In this document: piece by piece, positions 1-10,370 of the stretch | Numbering within the stretch: position 1 is the stretch's first letter | Layout: every line of letters starts with the position of its first letter | Assembly (NCBI RefSeq): GCF_018691265.1 | Contig: NW_024881316.1 | Coordinates: 21,987,819-22,051,818 of the forward strand | Direction of reading: 5' to 3' | DNA from: Tyto alba | Taxonomy: Eukaryota > Chordata > Aves > Strigiformes > Tytonidae | Length of the DNA stretch: 64,000 nt | Translations under genes and position numbers: made by a program | The notes under the pieces: generated by a model | What the model was told of the DNA's origin: nothing | Database searches by the model: none | What the model saw: only the letters and a program-made list of their open reading frames with translations

Positions 1-1562
1 GACTGACTTCACTTACCATTTAATTTTCTCAATAGGTTAGCTTAACATATTCCAAAAATTGCAGTAAATAAACTCATGCAAATGCTTGCCACCCTGTGAA
101 AAACACAGAAAACTGGAATAACTGTAATCCTGTGTGCTAATGCCAGATACATTTAAGCTCTTCTGTAAACCTATCTGAAGATTTAGTTACGTTGGATCAA
201 ACTTTTTTTCTTTTAAAATCAGATCCAGATAAGTATTGATGAAACAAATAGTCCATCTCCAAAAGATTGTTCCTTTTAAAGGAACAGGAAGTTTCCTGGT
301 TTGAAAGTTACATACTTCACTAAAAGCATTCTGTATGAGGTTTAGATCTTCCCCTTCTCTTCCTCTGCTTAAAACAACAGTATTGCAAGACCTCTTACTG
401 TTAAGAATTATGAGCATAGAGCAATAAATCATTCCAATTCCTGAGTTATCACAATAACAACATTTAACTTTCCATTTTGCTATTACCCTTATTTAAAAAA
501 AAAAAAAAACAAACAAACAAACAAAAAAAAAAAAAAAAAAAGGCAATCACTCTTCATTTTCCCTGCAACAACCCATCATTCACACTCTAACTGTCATGGT
601 AATGACTGAAGCTTAGCCTAAGCATACTTTATCTAGTTAGGAGAATAAAAGGCAAGCAAATGTTATCTCATTATGTTTCTTTAAAATTATCGCTCACAAT
701 GCAAAACAGAGGTAATAATATACCTAAAATCTTGCTAATGAGGGACTGCATTACAAACTCAGACCATACCAGGAGGTAACTTTGGAGGAACCTATTGTTA
801 GCATACATTCCTAACTGTGCACTTTGTAGCTCCAACATGCTAGATGTAAGCTTTAGATGATAAATTCAGATACTAGCAATATATGTTAAGCTACCTGGCT
901 TTAGTCAGTAAGCAATTTCAGCATGTATCGTAACACTTAAAAGTAGCTTCAGCAACTCTGGATGCAGAGCAAGCCTACTGCCAAAAATTTCACTCAAGTC
1001 AACACTATGACACTCACAGGATTCTCTTAAGCTACACTAGAACCAAGATCTGCTAATACTGAAGTGAGATAAGTAGTGAAAGCATATTGCAATCCTGTTA
1101 TTTGTTCCTAAGGTTCTGATCCACAGTGTATAGTGAATTATTCTATTTTTAATCACTATGCAATAGATGCAAAGAGATGTTACGCCACTTTAGATGAACC
1201 TAAATGTGACTTCCTACCACAGATCTTTCTATTGTTCTACATATAACTCTACCAGATAATTCCTGTTTTCAGACCTAAGCAAAGTATTTAATGTGCAATG
1301 TACTAGACAGTGTAATTACTTATTTGCTTCACTTTCAGAAGTGTATTTTTGTGAAAGGCCAAAGTATATTTGAATATATTTGTCTATAGGTCTTTGAAGC
1401 ATGGCATCAGTATTTGAAAAAAAGTCAATATACAGTCTCAGTAACTCTTCGTATGGTTTCCACAGTTGTTATCAACTAGTAAAGAAGGAAATTGTTAATA
1501 TAACATGCTGTTCAGGCATTAAAAAAAAAAATACATCAGTAAGAACTCTGTCCTTGACTTAC
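1..1562 (-). other. PTP4A1: PTP4A1 intron after the first coding exon (partial)
   Basis: This starts with the GTAAGT donor and runs off the left edge. It is AT-rich. The only structure seen is an A-rich simple repeat at 495-541. A minus-strand ORF at 187-432 has no family resemblance and I treat it as chance. Confidence 0.75.
495..541. repeat. A-rich simple repeat with (AAAC)n core
   Basis: A run of A, then about four AAAC units, then a second run of A. No retroposed sequence is recognisable directly upstream, so I do not call it a poly(A) tail. Confidence 0.9.
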
Positions 1563-1667
1563 CTCTATAAATTTGTTTAAGGTTGCATTGGTTGGATTGT
1601 GTGTGATTAGGAATCTCATGTTCTTGTAGGTGATTTCCACAGGAGCTGGGCGGTTCATTCGGGCCAT
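1563..1667 (-). CDS. PTP4A1: PTP4A1 (PRL-1 phosphatase), first coding exon, partial gene
   Basis: PTP4A1 is a small, C-terminally prenylated dual-specificity phosphatase of plasma membrane and endosomes; it also binds CNNM magnesium transporters. Read on the minus strand, this exon gives 35 codons in phase 0: [16 protein letters not shown], then [19 protein letters not shown]. The N-terminal MAR separates it from PTP4A2, which starts at MNRP, and from memory TYKN and NKFIE fit PTP4A1 better than PTP4A3 (SYKH, STFIE). Residue 12 is I where I recall V in human. The exon ends GAG followed by a perfect GTAAGT donor (1562-1557). The start sits in a good context (ATGG). The family protein is about 173 residues, so about 80%, including the HCxxGxxR catalytic loop, lies past the left edge; I looked for the next exon in 1-1562 and did not find it. 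No frameshift or stop is present, so this reads as a functional gene rather than a retrocopy. Confidence 0.96.
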
Positions 1668-1720
1668 ATTGATTTAGTTAAACATGCAACAAGGTTATGA
1701 AAGGATTCAAAATAAAAATT
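1668..1720 (-). other. PTP4A1: PTP4A1 5' leader part of the first coding exon
   Basis: On the minus strand a plausible acceptor (TTCTGTATTAG, AG at 1722-1721) with a pyrimidine-rich run upstream opens a 53-nt leader before the ATG. The leader is T-rich and contains one upstream ATG. The exact acceptor is inferred; a weaker alternative is the CTTCAG ending near 1746. Transcript data would settle it. Confidence 0.6.
1674..1685 (-). promoter_or_regulatory. Three-codon upstream ORF (Met-Phe-Asn-stop) in the PTP4A1 leader
   Basis: Minus-strand ATG TTT AAC TAA occupies 1685-1674. Its stop is followed by only six nucleotides (ATCAAT) before the PTP4A1 start. A terminating ribosome would therefore sit on top of the main start, an arrangement that normally lowers or conditions main-ORF translation. 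I recall reports that PRL-family leaders contain a conserved uORF that makes their translation sensitive to magnesium; whether this tiny ORF is that element is inference. Confidence 0.6.
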
Positions 1721-4054
1721 CTAATACAGAAGTGATGTAGAGAAACTGAAGTCTACTTCACTATACTCCACGAGAAATTCTCAGTGCTTGGAAGTATGAA
1801 GTTGGGAGCAATGGGAAATGAAATGAACCTCCTAACAAGAAGCAGCAATTCTTCAATCCAGTAATACTGAGGCAAAAGAAAGGCAGTGCACTGAGGTTTA
1901 CCCCATCCAGGTCTGAATTCTGTTGTTAAATGCTCTGCCAATTTCAATTCAATACTTCTTATCCTGGTCAACCACTCTTACGGGGGCTTCTTGGTGGAGT
2001 AGTAATGAATTTCTACAGTTCACTTGTCTGCATAGAGGTCGTGCTGTGCCTGGCAGTAGTCTCCACTGCCCTTCAGAAACTCCATAAATGTGTGACCAAG
2101 AACACCACAGAACTGCTGTAAAGAGATAAGGGGGGAAGGGGGGAAAAAAGCTTAATGAGCACTATAAAAATTTAAAAATAAAACCAGAAAAACTAAGCAG
2201 TTTCACAAGGTATATTTTTTTAATCCAATAATTAAGTTTGCATAAGAATCCCGTTACCTTTCTTAGCAAGGGTTACTTGAAAGTCAATACATTTACTTAA
2301 TAGAGTTTCCATGTAGAGTTGCGTCAGCACCAAAAACTGAAACATATTAAAACACCAATTCAAATGTGCTAAACATAGCAACAAGAGACCAAGTTTTAAG
2401 AACCCCAGTATTTATATAAAGAGTAGCTTTTTCAGGATACCCATACAACTGTATTTTCCACTCTGTACTGAGACATCACAACACCTACTAAAGTTACACT
2501 GACCTTAAGTAGTCCCATGAAGGCAAGGATGAGATTCCTTGAATATTCAAGCTGAGCATCATACAATTTCTAGTGTGTAACAAAACTACCAGTCTCTACA
2601 TAGACGCAGAATCACTTGTCTTAAAGGCTAAAAGCTTTTAAGACCTTCAAGACTGTAAGCATCATTAATTCATACAACCAGCCAGTAGAAAGAAAATGCA
2701 CCTAAATCCACCTGTCTCAAATAGGAGGCCTTGAAAGCAAATGCAAAGTCTTTGTGGCCTATTAAAGCATTGCGAGCTTTTGTACATATTTTGAGGCTTT
2801 CAAGGCACACAGATTTCTAAGTAAGGAACATTTAATGTACTAAAGGCTGAAGACACATGGCAACCTTCATCTGCCTTTAAGTGCTTTTTTTACACTGTGA
2901 CTTTATTAACATACCAAGACAGTGGTGATAGTCTAGCTAGAAACATACACAGGCAAGTTTATTGAAGAGGTTATTCCTGCCCAGTGGTGTGCTACTTTGC
3001 TATGGTGAAGTCTACTTATAAAAATTACTGCAAGACACACAACTGCCAAGTAGATAGCTGATGAACTGCCTGAGTTATGTATTCATTTGCAGATGTTGCT
3101 ATGCAAATGAACCAAAAATATATATGCTCTTTATGCACTATGGAACCTTACAGCAGAGTAGTTAGTTTTGTGCTCAGCCACAGTACAAGTGCTGCTGACA
3201 ATACATGTCTAGGGAACAGAAGAAGAAAAAAGTTTTGTTTCCCAAAAGATAGGTACAAGCTGAACCAATATCCACTAAATATACTTAGGTACTAGAAAGA
3301 AACATCACTGATCCTACAACTATTTAGGAGAAAAAATTACTTATGTTGGTCAGTCAACTCCAAACATTGGAAGGAATCCATTTATCTCTAGCCCAAACAA
3401 AACACTGCCCAAGACACTTTGGAAATAGATTAGCTAAGCATGCAGTGTTACAGAATTGCCATCACACTTACTTTCTTAAAAATATGTTGTGGGGTTTTTT
3501 TTTGTTTTTTTTTTGGTTTTTTTTTTTTCCCCTTTCCAGCCACAACAGAGTAATATCAGTTCTTTGCCTTCAAGATCTAGCTTTTAGCAAACATTAGATG
3601 TAACTTAATTGTAGCAATGCTCATATTTTTTTAAACTACAGACCAGCTCCATGCATCCATCTACATATATAATCAGGACAAGAGTGTACATGAGACAGTA
3701 TTTCAGTGCCCTACACCCAAACCTTCCCAAAGGACCATGAAAGAAGCAGCCTGTGCTGAAAAAATTCCCAACCATGAGAAAGCAAATTCAAAAGATCAGG
3801 TCCTGAAGACAACTGTACAGTAAGTCCTGATAACAGCCAGTGTTTTAATATACTTTATCAAAGGGCAGGAGGAAGCAGCTGTGTGCAAATAAGTCATGGC
3901 CACTAACTGCCATCTAGCATTTGGAGTCTAACCAAGACTCCACTGCAAGCACTAAACCATATACCATAAGACTACAGTGAGTCTAACAGCTATCAGTATC
4001 AAGCATAAATCACAACAGAGCAATAGTCTAATAATTGTTGAGTTTTCAAAGAGG

Positions 4055-4112
4055 TATAGAATCACAGAATAGTTTAAGTTGGAAGGGACCTTTAAAGGCC
4101 ATCTAGGTGTCT
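4055..4112 (-). mobile_element. CR1 LINE, 3' tail fragment
   Basis: The plus strand reads ATAGAATCACAGAATAG, then TTGGAAGGGACCTTTAAAGG, which is the reverse complement of the CR1 3' terminus. Only about 60 bp is retained, as is usual for severely 5'-truncated copies. Its sense strand is the same as PTP4A1. Confidence 0.85.
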
Positions 4113-7100
4113 TAGCAGTGCAAGAATTCTTAAAGTGAACTACAATTTGAAGAACTGGAACAATGTTTTATGTTGTAGACAATGGCTTTGCCCCATTCGT
4201 AAGTCCAGAAAAGAGCAAGTTCAGTAACAGAGTAGTGGTAACAGAAGACAAAAATCATGAGATTGGACTGTAGCAGATGGGTTGAGCAGCATCACAGAAT
4301 GTTGGAAAGCACCTTTACAAAAAGCAGACCAAACACCTCCAGGCATCCTTTTCATGTTTTCAAACAGCTTCCTAGTAAGAAGGCACCTTAATCATAGGCA
4401 TGGCTTGCAAAAAACAAACCCCCAAAACTGCTAACAATTATGAGAATTAAGTTAGCAGAAAGAAACTAATAGGATAATTTCACATGCACTTTGCTGCCAC
4501 TTCAGAGATCACCATTTCTGTAAAGACTGTAGGATTAAGTTTGCCATTTACTTACAAAAAAATTATTTCAGCTTTTATTTGTGGTAATTTGAGGGACAGT
4601 GAAAACTCTAAATATACTAGGCACAAAAAAAGGAGTAAGAAGGATCCTCTGCCGTCAAAGGCCAGAGTAGCAGGAACCAGAATTCAGACTCAGAACTCAA
4701 AGACTTGTCACCAGACACAGCAGCCATGCCCTAGCAAAAGAAAGTAGATGTGCATTAAAAAGACTCCTAGGACCAGACCTAGGAACACCTAAAATAGCAA
4801 CTGAAAAAAAAAAAAAAAAAGAACCAAAGACAGCTTATTTAAAGTCACCTTCAATTAGTTTAAGCAGCAGAACAGAAAAAAGGGACAGGACAGCTTTAAG
4901 CAGACACAGCTGCACAAGGTCTTGTGCCACTTCGCATGCGTTGGCAGAGCTCATGTTTATCTCTTCTTCAGACTGGTAAGGAATCAGTCAGTCCTTTTCC
5001 CTGGTAGAGGATAAGGGAGTGGAGGCTGTCAGAAACAGAAAAGCATATGAGCTCGAGAAGATAGAATGGGGTCACTAGGGTAGAGAAAAGAGCTTTCAAT
5101 CTGCAAGGCAGAGATTCTGGGAGAGAAAAGCATGTAGAGCAATTAGAAACAGTTAATGTGTCCCCATGATGGGGGGCAGGTAGGAAATAATAATTTATCA
5201 GGATTCATCCAGCCTGGTAGGCAGGCTGCCCTTAGTATGAAACTAGGAGTACTCAATACTATACCAGACAAGTTCGTCATGGCGACAAGGAGAAGGGCAG
5301 GCAGCAAAGCATTAGCTAAGTAATAAATCATACTTTTTTTAATGCAGATTGTTAATCACATCTAGAAACTGGGTGCACAGTTCAAATTCTTATACAAAAC
5401 TGAAGCAAGTACATTACACAATGTTGAGTTCTATGTGTAATTAACCCCTACAAATATATACATGTTGTTAATACTGACTTAACAGTTAGCAATTAGACAC
5501 ACCAGCACCTTACTAATTCACGCAACTAAGGACCTAACCAAGCATGTATTTCAGTCTCACTGTTTGCCTTGGCAACTGCTGCTGCCATATTATAAAGAAG
5601 CAAAGCTCACATTTTCCTTTGATGTGAATGCCATCACTTCTCACCATTGTTAACCAAAAAGCTCCATGTGCAGACCAACTCCTTCAGGCAGCAACACACT
5701 ACACTATCCCAACAGCTTTGCCACCCTAATTTAGTTCTGTTCTGGGAGTCAAATGAAAATTAAAGACAAGTAGTACATTGGCATGCTCTTTGTGTTATGT
5801 CATTAAGCCACAGTACAAGGCTTCACCCATCTTCAGCAAAAAGACCTGGAAGATAAGAAATCTGATATAAAAATAGTGTTGTAGTAATTAAGACCACCTC
5901 AAGCTTAGGAGGAACTCGAGTGGTGTGAACAACTTTCAAGAGGCTTGGAAATACAGTTTTAAAGTTACTATATTGTCTCGTTAACTACTTGGTAGATAAG
6001 CTATCAAAAAAGTCAAGACTGTATAAAAGCATAAGGCTGCATAAGTGAAACTCAAATGCATATTATATCATGTGTAAGTTTCTTTAACAGAATGACACCA
6101 ACTCTTTGTTTGTACCATCAAGTAGGGTAATCCATCATGTTCTTTTCAATTTACATGCAAGTTTTCCTTGAGGAAAATTAACACTGAAGGGTTTTGGAAA
6201 CAGATGCAGCCATTTCTATCAGTAACAGAAAGCCAAACATTTAGACCACTAGATCCATCAAAATAATATTGGAAAACAAAACTAAGGTCAATATGCTAGG
6301 ACCACCTATTAAGAGAAGATATCCCGTCCAATAGGGTATAATCATAATTAACATGACTGTAACCCACCTACTATCACTTATGGTAGGGAAGTTAGAAAAT
6401 AGTTTATTCAAGCAAGCAGAAGACATCTTGAAAAGAAAAGCTTTAACACATTCCCTTTTTTGGGACAGAAAGCTAAAGTATCTGTCTTCACTGACAAGCA
6501 GATTCACATGTATGTTAATTCTGCATTTGAAACAATCGCTTGTATAAAAGTAATCTATTACATTGTTACCAACATGTGGAAAGAAGGGAGGTGTAAGGTT
6601 ATCCCAGGCTGCTGACATTCTTATTCACAACTTGAAAGCATCTTGAGAAGGATGTAAACAAAAGTGCTTGTTTACGGTTACATGACACTTCACTCTACCT
6701 TCAGAAGATGTGTAAGATGGTTCACAGTTGCTCAATCCACCTGCCCACAGAGAGAAACATTTATACCCAGAATCAACTCTGTGGCATCACATTCTCTGAA
6801 GTCAAGACCTACTACACACTCACCTACTGAAACCACATAATCAAAACTAGAGAACTAAAATAAACTATGTTTCATTACAATTTCAGAACACCTGCAAGTA
6901 AGTTCATTGTTCTAACTTGCTACTCAGCAAAAAGTTACCGAAGGGCAGAGGGACAAATACCCCCGACTTCCTCTTACTGCTCAAAGCTTAAGTAGCAACT
7001 GCTAAGGCAGACAAGGAGTGGGAGGGTAAGGGGCACAAACCGCAGAGCCATTACGCAAGGCAGAGGCACACCTTCATTAAGTATTGTTGACAAGATGCAC

Positions 7101-8670
7101 CTCCTATCTACTGGGCACATGAATGCCTGTATTTTGATACCCACAGTGATAACACTACCCATTTTGGATCAGAGAAAGCAACTTGTGGCCTAAGAAAACA
7201 CACTCATGTATCGCAGACAAGAGATTCCAAAGGTTTATCATAAATTTGTTATGACATGCTCTGCGAAGGAGGGATGTTTCTTGCGGTTCAAGTATGGAGT
7301 TTAGGAGGAAGAAAAAATTATCTCAAAGCTTCCTGTATAACAAGTCAATGCAGCTTCCTGAGATGAAACTGAGGCCACGTGACTGTGTTCCTAGTTCTTC
7401 TGCTTGGACCATGAAAAAAAACATTCAAAGAAGCCTTAACAGATATTAGGGAAAAAGACATTGCAGAAACCATTCCAATCCCTTGTTTAACCCATCCTCT
7501 CGAGATTCTGAAAGGAAGGGGTCTGAAAATGCCTTAACACTCTCACTTCAATAGCAAACTACATAAATCTCATCATCCTACTCAAAAATTATTCCATTAT
7601 GTTTTAATCAATAACAGGATAAATTTAGCATATACATGCAAAGACTATTATTACTATATTTTACCGAGTCTAGTAAAGGTATGAGTGCCAAACAAGAAGT
7701 TGTATCCAAAGAAAGATGTAAGGAGTTATGGGCTACGAAGTATCTCTTGTATGTAGGTCTGATAGAGTGAGTTTTTAATTTTTTAAATAAGGTGACAGTC
7801 TGCTACTAGTTTAGAATTCGGTAATACCCTGATCTGGGCATTCTGGTTAATCTTTAAGAGAAGTGATCACTTACAGTCAGCCTACACACTGGGATAGATC
7901 CAGCATTCTTACGTGGCATGTATTCTGACAGAACAGGAAGGTTTCACAAGATAGAAGTTATTAGATAAGGCCAAATTCTATTTATTTCCTGCCTTACTGA
8001 CACATTTAGTTTCGGTAAGACAATGACATCCTTTTCCCTTGGCTCCTGCTGTATCTGTCACTCATTTTTCTTTCTCACTCTCCCATTTCCTCCCATGGCT
8101 ATACAATTTCTGTGTTGCCTCTTTCACATTCTCCCCCTGAAACGATTCCATTCCTGTAAGACAATTTCAAAACACTTTGCTGTTCCATCAATGGAATAAT
8201 AAGACCTGACATTTAAGTGTCATCGTCAGGGTTTTTGATTTGACAGTTTTATGAGATTACAAGGAGACGGGGTTCATACTTCTGAGTCACTGCTTTGGAA
8301 AGACTCCGCAGATGCAGGTAGACATATTGGAAAGTTGCCTCCAGCAGCAGTAAGAAACACCAAAAATCACAGGACCCTCATGCCACAGAGACTGTGCATT
8401 TGTCTGCTCATAACATCTGCAATGTGTGCCGCTGACTACCAGACAGCAACCAAGACCTGCTGACAACCGCCCTTAACCCTACTTCTATTACCACAGATTA
8501 CTTAATTTTGATAACGCTTGTCTTTCCTGCTTCCCTACTTTTGGAGGGCGTACTGCCACCAGCAAGACTTGCATAGTTTGTGCTAACACACACACCACCC
8601 CCACTGTGCTCTGTGGTCAAAGATGTTAGGGAGCGCAGATGCTGAGGTTACTAGGGGAGTAAAAGGAAAG

Positions 8671-8796
8671 AAAAAAAAAAGCAAAACACACACACACACA
8701 AAACAACAAAAACAAACAAAAAAACCAACAAAAACAAACAAAAAAAAAACCAAAACAAAAACAAACAAACAAACAAACAACACACACACACACACC
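8671..8796. repeat. A/C simple repeat: (CA)n, (AAAC)n, (CA)n
   Basis: A run of A, a short (CA)n block, about 75 bp of AAAC/AAAAC-type units, and a second (CA)n block. Because it is all A and C, it creates long open frames on both strands that are artefacts. It sits about 250 bp outside the CpG island. Confidence 0.92.
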
Positions 8797-9173
8797 CTGA
8801 AAGCAAGTATATGAGAGAAGACCCACCTCCAAAAGGAAATTCCTTCCTTGAAAACCCAGATGGCAAGATCTTAAAAGCAAGTTCGGTCAAAATTATGGTA
8901 TTTGACAGCATTTGTGAGCCTCTGGGGGCCAACTGCAGACTGTGACAGGACACCTGCGCCAGCGTGCACTTACACGACTCCTCTGCCGACTTTTCCTCCC
9001 GCCGAGGAGCCACCTAGAAGCCCGGCCCGAACGAGGCCGGCTGCCCACGCTAGTTCGGGCCTTCCCCACCTCTGCTGCATAAAGCTCATTTCGGAAAGGA
9101 TTCACGTCCTCGCTCGCAGCCGGTTCCGACTCCCCGCTCGAGCACGCCGGATACAAAGCCGCCACGCACTCAC

Positions 9174-9400
9174 GCGTGGCCGCGCTCCCCACGGGCGAGG
9201 CCCGGCTTGCCCGCAAAGCCCCAGGCGCCGGCGGCCGCCCCCCCACCTCACCGCGGGGCGCCGAGCTCCCCGGCCCGCCCGCCTCTCCCCGGCGAGGAGC
9301 CGCTGCCCCGGCCGCGACACCGCCCCAGCGGCGGCGGTCACGGGTTCGCATCACGCTTCCAACCAGGCTCCCGACGCGGAGCCATCTTGTCCCCCGGAGC
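9174..9400 (-). other. Candidate alternative non-coding first exon (weak)
   Basis: A second consensus donor lies in the island on the minus strand: CACGC followed by GTGAGTGCG, with the last exon base at 9174. About 200 bp upstream is AAGATGGC (9388-9381), a YY1 motif often found just downstream of TATA-less starts. The boundaries are guesses. Confidence 0.25.
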
Positions 9401-10008
9401 CGCCGCCCGGCCCCGGCCTCCCCCCCGGCAGGGGGCTCCCGGCCCCCGCCGCCTCCGCGCCGCCGGCCTGGCGCGGCCCCGGGGCGCGGAGCCCCGGCTG
9501 CAGGGGCGCTGCCCTTCCCGGCCAGGCAGCGCACCGACGGGCGGGGCCGGCGGCAGCCAGGCTCACAAAGCGGCTTTGTGCCCGGGCCGGGCCGCTCGGG
9601 AGCCGCGGAGAGGTCGCTCCCCCCCCACCGCCCCCTCCTCCTCCGCTCCCGGTAGAGGCGAGGCGAGGCGAGGGGCACCTGCAGGCCGGGAGCGAGAGGA
9701 GAGAAGGCGCTGGGGGCGGGAGGAAAGCCCGAGCCGCGCTGCAGCCAGGCTGGTGGCGCGGCTCTCCTGCGGCCCGCCCGAGGGGAGCCGCAGCCCGGCG
9801 TTGCGAGAAACCACCCGGAGCCGGCGTGGCCGGGGCGACAGAACAAAGAGACAACATGGAGGAGACCGGGGGGAAGGGAAGGGGGGGGACGGGACGGACA
9901 CGGGCGGACGAGGCGGGCGGAGAAGAGGCGCAGGAGCCGGGCGCAGGCGGGCAGCCGGCGGGGCGAGGGGCCGGGGGAGGGGGGGGAAGGGAAGCGGGCG
10001 GCACTCAC

Positions 10009-10250
10009 AGGAATATGGTTACTCATTGAAGACTGTAGCCTGATCATACAGCCGGGGTGCGGGCGCCACCGCCGGGGGCAGGAGGAGCAGAACCAGGCAG
10101 AGGCGGAGGCGCTGGGGGCCGCGGAGCTGCCGGAGGGGGTTCGGCGGCGGAGCGGGGATGGACCATACAGCTGCAGCGGCGGGCAGCTCTGCGGGCGCGG
10201 CGCGGACGCGGCTGCACCAGGAGGGACACTCGGCGCCGCCTCCCGCACTA
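10009..10250 (-). other. PTP4A1: PTP4A1 non-coding first exon (predicted)
   Basis: On the minus strand a GC-rich leader runs to CATATTCCT followed by GTGAGT, a consensus donor, with the last exon base at 10009. The upstream end is placed just downstream of the CCAAT/CRE/GC-box cluster and is approximate. The exon contains upstream ATGs: one at 10166 opens a 40-codon frame closing at 10044, and one at 10047 stays open through the donor. The assignment rests on position, the donor and promoter context, not on transcript data. Confidence 0.55.
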
Positions 10251-10261
10251 GCGCCCCCGGG

Positions 10262-10370
10262 GCCCGCCCCTCGCTCTCTCGACGTCAGCGACGAGCGTCG
10301 CGTCCGCCCAATCGGAGGCGCCGCCAGCGCGGGCGGGGCGGGGCGAGGCGGCGGCGGGCTGGGCGGGGCC
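10262..10370 (-). promoter_or_regulatory. Core promoter motif cluster: CRE-like, CCAAT, GC boxes
   Basis: Within about 110 bp there are GACGTCA (10281-10287, CRE-like), a GCGACG/CGTCGC inverted repeat (10288-10301), CCAAT (10308-10312) and the GC boxes GGGCGGGGCGGGGC (10331-10344) and GGGCGGGGC (10361-10369). The CCAAT reads forward on the plus strand, so for PTP4A1 it is the inverted ATTGG. Symmetric spacing and CpG flanks on both sides would allow divergent transcription; I could not identify a plus-strand gene. Confidence 0.7.

Larger units (their letters stand above)
1721..10008 (-). other. PTP4A1: PTP4A1 intron 1 (predicted, about 8.3 kb)
   Basis: It lies between the predicted first-exon donor (GTGAGT at 10008-10003) and the acceptor at 1722-1721. 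Contents: AT-rich sequence, a short CR1 tail at 4.06 kb, an A/C-rich simple repeat at 8.67 kb and, from about 9.0 kb, the gene-proximal half of the CpG island. Extra non-coding 5' exons inside it cannot be excluded. Long open frames here (for example 6241-6618 on the minus strand) match no family I recognise. Confidence 0.6.

Noticed and set aside
1753..1971. 72-codon minus-strand frame just upstream of the PTP4A1 coding exon
   Set aside because: It lies on the intronic side of the likely acceptor and has no family resemblance.
6241..6618. 125-codon minus-strand open frame in PTP4A1 intron 1
   Set aside because: No known domain, no plausible splice context; AT-rich chance frame.
9856..10029. 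ATG in a good context with an acidic/Gly-rich frame on the plus strand in the island
   Set aside because: No family resemblance, Gly/Glu repeats from GC-rich sequence, and it lies opposite PTP4A1 intron 1.
8893..10248. 451-codon open frame on the minus strand across the CpG island
   Set aside because: Low-complexity Pro/Ala/Arg/Gly content, overlapping open frames on all strands, and consensus donors cutting through it. It reflects GC-rich DNA with few stop codons, not a protein.
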